In this document: positions 60,390-64,000 of the stretch, piece after piece
Layout of the letters: the number at the start of each line of letters is the position of its first letter
How positions within the stretch are numbered: the stretch's first letter is position 1
Assembly (NCBI RefSeq): GCF_019649055.1
Contig: NW_026570230.1
Coordinates: 1,054,001-1,118,000, forward strand
Length of the DNA: 64,000 nt
Reading direction: 5' to 3'
Origin: Paramacrobiotus metropolitanus
Lineage: Eukaryota; Tardigrada; Eutardigrada; Parachela; Macrobiotidae
Made by a program: the position numbers and the translations under genes
Notes under the pieces: generated by a model
What the model was told of the DNA's origin: nothing
The model's input: only the letters and a program-made list of their open reading frames with translations
Databases searched by the model: none

Positions 60390-63300
60390 GTTCGTAAAGT
60401 ATCCGTGAAGGAAAAATCCCGCTTACTGTCGATTAACGCTGTATAAGGCGCCGAAATATGAACAATTCCATTGTTGCACAATAATGGCGTGTACATACGA
60501 ACACAGTCAGCAGAAGTCCATGTGGATAATTTTGTGTCCCGAAGGGGAGTTCCCTCGGCGAATGCCAATTATGCGGCTGCAAATATCAGCATAAATAAAG
60601 TATTGCAGCATATACTTGTTAACCGTCGACGCGGTATATACGACCTGTACCGACTGGAGAAATGCTGTGGTGCAGTTTTCTTAGTGATTTTTTTGACAGC
60701 AGCGCGCCAAAATAATCGCTCTTTCCATTTCACTTACTACAACCTGTTCGTGTGCCAGCGTTTGCCGTATGTGCATAAACCTTATAACACGCAACGACGG
60801 ATTGGTCACTTTTAGTGCAGCCCCGTATGGTTTAGCAAGCGACTGTATATATATCGAAAAAATGAACTAAATTAAAGGAAATATGAAAAAGTTATTTGGT
60901 TACTGTAACTAATTACAAAGGTCAAATTATTCATAAAAAAAATTTAAGCGATTTTTTACTGGATGCGTTACTTCCTTATGCAACCACCACTGCACGAAAT
61001 ACCGGCTGGAGGGTGTTTTTTCAGTTGGTCGGATCGGCGAACAAAAAAACGCTCGATTGAGTTGGAGCTTCAGTCGGCTTGGTGCGGCACCAACGGCGAT
61101 TCGCCGGGCCGTTATTTCCGCCACAATGCTGTTTTCACACAGTCGTTGGTCAGTGTAATTGGCGTTTAACATAGTTTAATTTTTCCTACAAATGATACGC
61201 GGGCGCCGTAGTCTTGTCATGCAGTGCAAAATAACATGGAATTTGCTTGGCAATGCTCTGATAGTTTTACGGTTTTATCGCGTATTATGCCGCTATCGTG
61301 CACCGGTAGTCGCGCGGACTCCGTGTGCGCGTGGCTGATAACAAAGCAATGAATGGCCGGTTTAATTTACCGATGAAACGGCGCCGTTGTGGTAATTATA
61401 TTTTTTTTCCATTCCGGTGTACTGTTTTTCGGCTTTTGTGCTAACTATTACCAGAAAGCCAACGCGCGAGATCTGAATCTGCTGCGAATAGTTTTGTTGC
61501 GGTCGGTAGATAATGAAGCGGTTAATGGTTTTATATCATTAATCATTTTCAGTTACACACAATCGCATCAAACCTTATGGTTAGAACAACACAATTTCTT
61601 AATTTATACATGCATTATAAAAATAGAGCACACTGGTAATTTTAAGTACTGACACGGATTGTTACAATATCGGATAATCACAGTATTATATAATATACTT
61701 CGGGTTTCAGTCTCTCATTTAATACCCTAAAGAAAAAATGACGAATAAAATTTTATTGAAATTTTGTGTTTTTATTAATGGCAAGCATCGGTTAAAAGAT
61801 GGTGCTTTTACAAAATGAATTCTAATGGAAAAAGTGAAAACATTTAAAGAAATGGAAATTGTACAAATTTTCTAAACCATCTGTTTCGTCGATACATCAA
61901 CAGATACAAAAGCCGTAACTGCAGGTTCTGCTCCACCTGCGGCGCGCTGCAGCAGATACAGGAGCATACGAAGCACCAGCTTACAAGTTAGTCGAATGTT
62001 CGGTTCCGGTCGGTTAGGAATTATCTCAAGTATCGGCTAAATGCAAAAGAAGAGGGTGCACGTTTTTCTCCGTTGCAAGATTATTGGTTTTACACAACCG
62101 GCTCAACATGGAGGGAAAGTGGTATTTAGACAAACACTTGCCCATTAAATGTAACACTAACATAATTAAATGTTTCCGTCGCGGTCTAGCCTTGAAGTTT
62201 TCGGGTCACGGCGCAAAGAAGTTTGTTGCTGTCGCGCCGCAATCGATTGCGGCATAACATAACATTGCAAATTTTATTATCAAATTCAGCCAAATAAAAT
62301 TTCGCACCACAAAAATGAAAGTACAAAATCATTATGTTTTTTTGTAAAAATTGTTTTAAAATATTTTAGTTAATTTTAGAACGTAAAATGTTTTTTAAAT
62401 TTAAATCTCTGTCGGCGTATTAACATTTGTATTGTGCATATATGCAATACCACGTTCCTTATAGTACATATATACCCCGTTGCTCGTTATGCCCAACACG
62501 GCTTTGTGAGAAAAGTTGATTTTCGGAATTTCTTGATATCTTTTATTTTGCGAAATTTATCTGCAGATATAAAATGAAAGATATATAATAATGCTATATC
62601 GGTCTCCTCTGAGAGCGGATAATGCGAATTAATCACATAATCCGAGCCAATCGAGACACGAAAAGCCGGTCGACATAATACGGTTCTTTTCATCACAACC
62701 AGCCCCAACGTGAATTTAACATGAATTTCTACGTCAATCGCACCATCACCGTTTACATACCGACGAACGCTGTTTTTCTCCACTCATGATAGCAAATTAA
62801 TCAACAAATAATTGGCGACACTATCTACATTACGCCGCAGTACCTACTCGACGGGGGCATTTTGTCTCAATTTGATTATTCAGTCAATTTGCCGGAACCG
62901 GCCGGCTAATCAGGTGGCAGTTAAATCAAATCATCATCGCAGCAACCGTTTTGACGGATTACCTGTCAACGGTGACAAAACATAACCCGAGCGCCTGTAT
63001 ACATATACCGGCGTAATGTCTTATGAAAGCCTTCTCTTAATAATTACGCATATGACCTTTCGTAGTAATGCTGAACCGTCGTTTGATCCCGGCGAGCATA
63101 CAGTTCCTCGGCAAACAGCCCGCTTCGGTCACGCATAGACGGCAACAGAAGGTGAACAACAACAACACCCTGTCCTGCACAGTTTAAAGACCATCGCTGC
63201 CGTTAATCGAACGATTTAGATCGAAAAATGCCATCTGGTCTGTTTACACAGTATATTCGATTATTATCGTCCTTAGTTGGCCGAACCAGTTTTCTGTGTG

Positions 63301-63917
63301 GTCTTTGTGGTTATAACAAGCTGATCGTAAGATGTTATACCGCTTTTAATGCAATGCGATTTAGCCTTTAATAGCGGCGCAACCAATATGACATCCAACC
63401 ATTACACTGGGTGACTGTTCCACAAGACTCACAATCATTCTGGTTTATTTTTACGCACACAATAAAAGAAAAGGTACAGACGATTTTATTAATTTGATCG
63501 AATACGATTCATGTCACAAAATACAACAACGAAAGTCTAGCTTGCAAATTTCGTAGCTCAGTAATGGCAATTTATTGTGAACCTAGCGTTTCCTTATAAA
63601 TTACGAGTATAATCAATGCACGTGTGTGGAGTTAAACAGGCAAAACATCTAACTAGCCAAAGTTTTAAAAATTTATTTTTCTTCACAAATCTTTTGAATA
63701 AATAGTGCTGTTGAGAAGACGAGAAAATCAGTACAAGTACACAGTTGTCATGAATTCAAGGGAATCGTTTGATTAATTAACGGTTGGAACCAAACCGAAC
63801 CATGATACAGGTAAACTCGATAAGATTAAAAAATGCATTTACATGCCGCAATTACATTGACGAAAAACATGACGCCAAAGCTGCAGTGGATTTAAAAAAA
63901 TAAAACTTTAAAATTCG
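60390..63917. other. Intergenic, upstream of CABIT gene
   Basis: No convincing gene. It contains the CABIT promoter, and a possible tiny first exon on the minus strand near 62,785 (ATG, nine codons, then GTATGT) that cannot be assigned. The short ORFs look random. Confidence 0.45.
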
Positions 63918-64000
63918 TTAAGCCTCCGTTTTGGCTTTCTCGGCAGCCGCAACAAATGCTTTGGGATCAGCCACGACTTCCTGGCTTATCTGCCACAGGC
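63918..64000 (-). CDS. 3' end of an unidentified gene (partial)
   Basis: The minus frame is open from the window edge to TAA at 63,920-63,918, reading LWQISQEVVADPKAF and a Lys/Ala-rich end (AAEKAKTEA). The LWxxS pattern near a C-terminus recalls some short-chain dehydrogenases, but 27 residues are too few for a call. The good codon character and polar helical end support real coding sequence. Confidence 0.5.
   Translation of the reverse strand, partial: LWQISQEVVADPKAFVAAAEKAKTEA

Noticed and set aside
62757-62785. Possible first coding exon (ATG, nine codons, GTATGT donor) on the minus strand
   Set aside because: Too short to support, and the CABIT gene already has a family-like start at 60,389.
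1-64000. CRISPR array, operons, bacterial ribosome binding sites
   Set aside because: Introns, U6 and metazoan gene families show nuclear animal DNA. No spaced direct repeats of CRISPR type were seen.
1-64000. tRNA and rRNA genes
   Set aside because: I looked for T-arm (GGTTCGAAT-like) and conserved rRNA blocks and saw none that could fold convincingly. A tRNAscan run would settle this.

Overview
The window is animal nuclear DNA. Host genes are split by short introns (down to 68 bp) with GT-AG borders. They encode metazoan families: a neurexin-IV/Caspr-type adhesion protein, a gustatory-receptor-like 7TM protein, a CUB-trypsin protease, a class-B GPCR hormone-binding domain, a GAREM-like CABIT protein, and a canonical U6 snRNA. 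The family mix and compact introns fit a small-genome ecdysozoan. A tardigrade is my best guess, but that is inference, because no diagnostic gene was found.

Region 1 (about 1-21,790, minus strand) is one very large Ty3/gypsy-type LTR retroelement that runs off the left edge. In its transcription order (right to left) it has an LTR/leader zone, a long coiled-coil Gag, a capsid and zinc-knuckle part of Gag broken over several frames, an intact 2,527-codon Pol (protease, RT, RNase H, integrase, basic AT-hook tail), and then at least three more long ORFs after pol. Those ORFs are rich in repeated helical modules and have no obvious relatives. The whole element is studded with small perfect hairpins whose stems differ but whose loops are nearly constant (TNTGT on the plus strand). 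This is the most unusual signal in the window.

Region 2 (21,838-25,433, plus) holds the membrane-proximal half of a neurexin-IV/Caspr-like gene. The retroelement lies where its 5' exons should be. Region 3 (26,644-32,046) is a head-to-head pair of paralogous F-box genes sharing a 520-bp promoter. Region 4 contains a gustatory-receptor-like gene (32,788-34,709, plus), a secreted CUB-trypsin gene (35,833-38,394, minus) and two tandem paralogs of a small secreted cysteine-rich protein (39,499-43,139, minus).

Region 5 (about 44,030-50,230, plus) is a DIRS-order (PAT/Ngaro-like) tyrosine-recombinase retroelement with open gag, RT-RNaseH and recombinase ORFs. It has split direct repeats and a GC-rich hairpin whose asymmetric centre is inverted between the two repeat copies. 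Region 6 (51,083-52,592, minus) encodes a signal peptide plus a complete six-cysteine hormone-receptor (HRM) domain and then stops, with no 7TM domain in the window. Region 7 (53,346-60,389, minus) is a two-exon CABIT protein whose 5.7-kb intron carries an antisense U6 gene with its own TATA box. From 60,390 to 63,917 I find no gene. The last 83 bases are the 3' end of another minus-strand gene.

Exon borders were derived by hand from splice consensus and phase agreement. No database search was possible.
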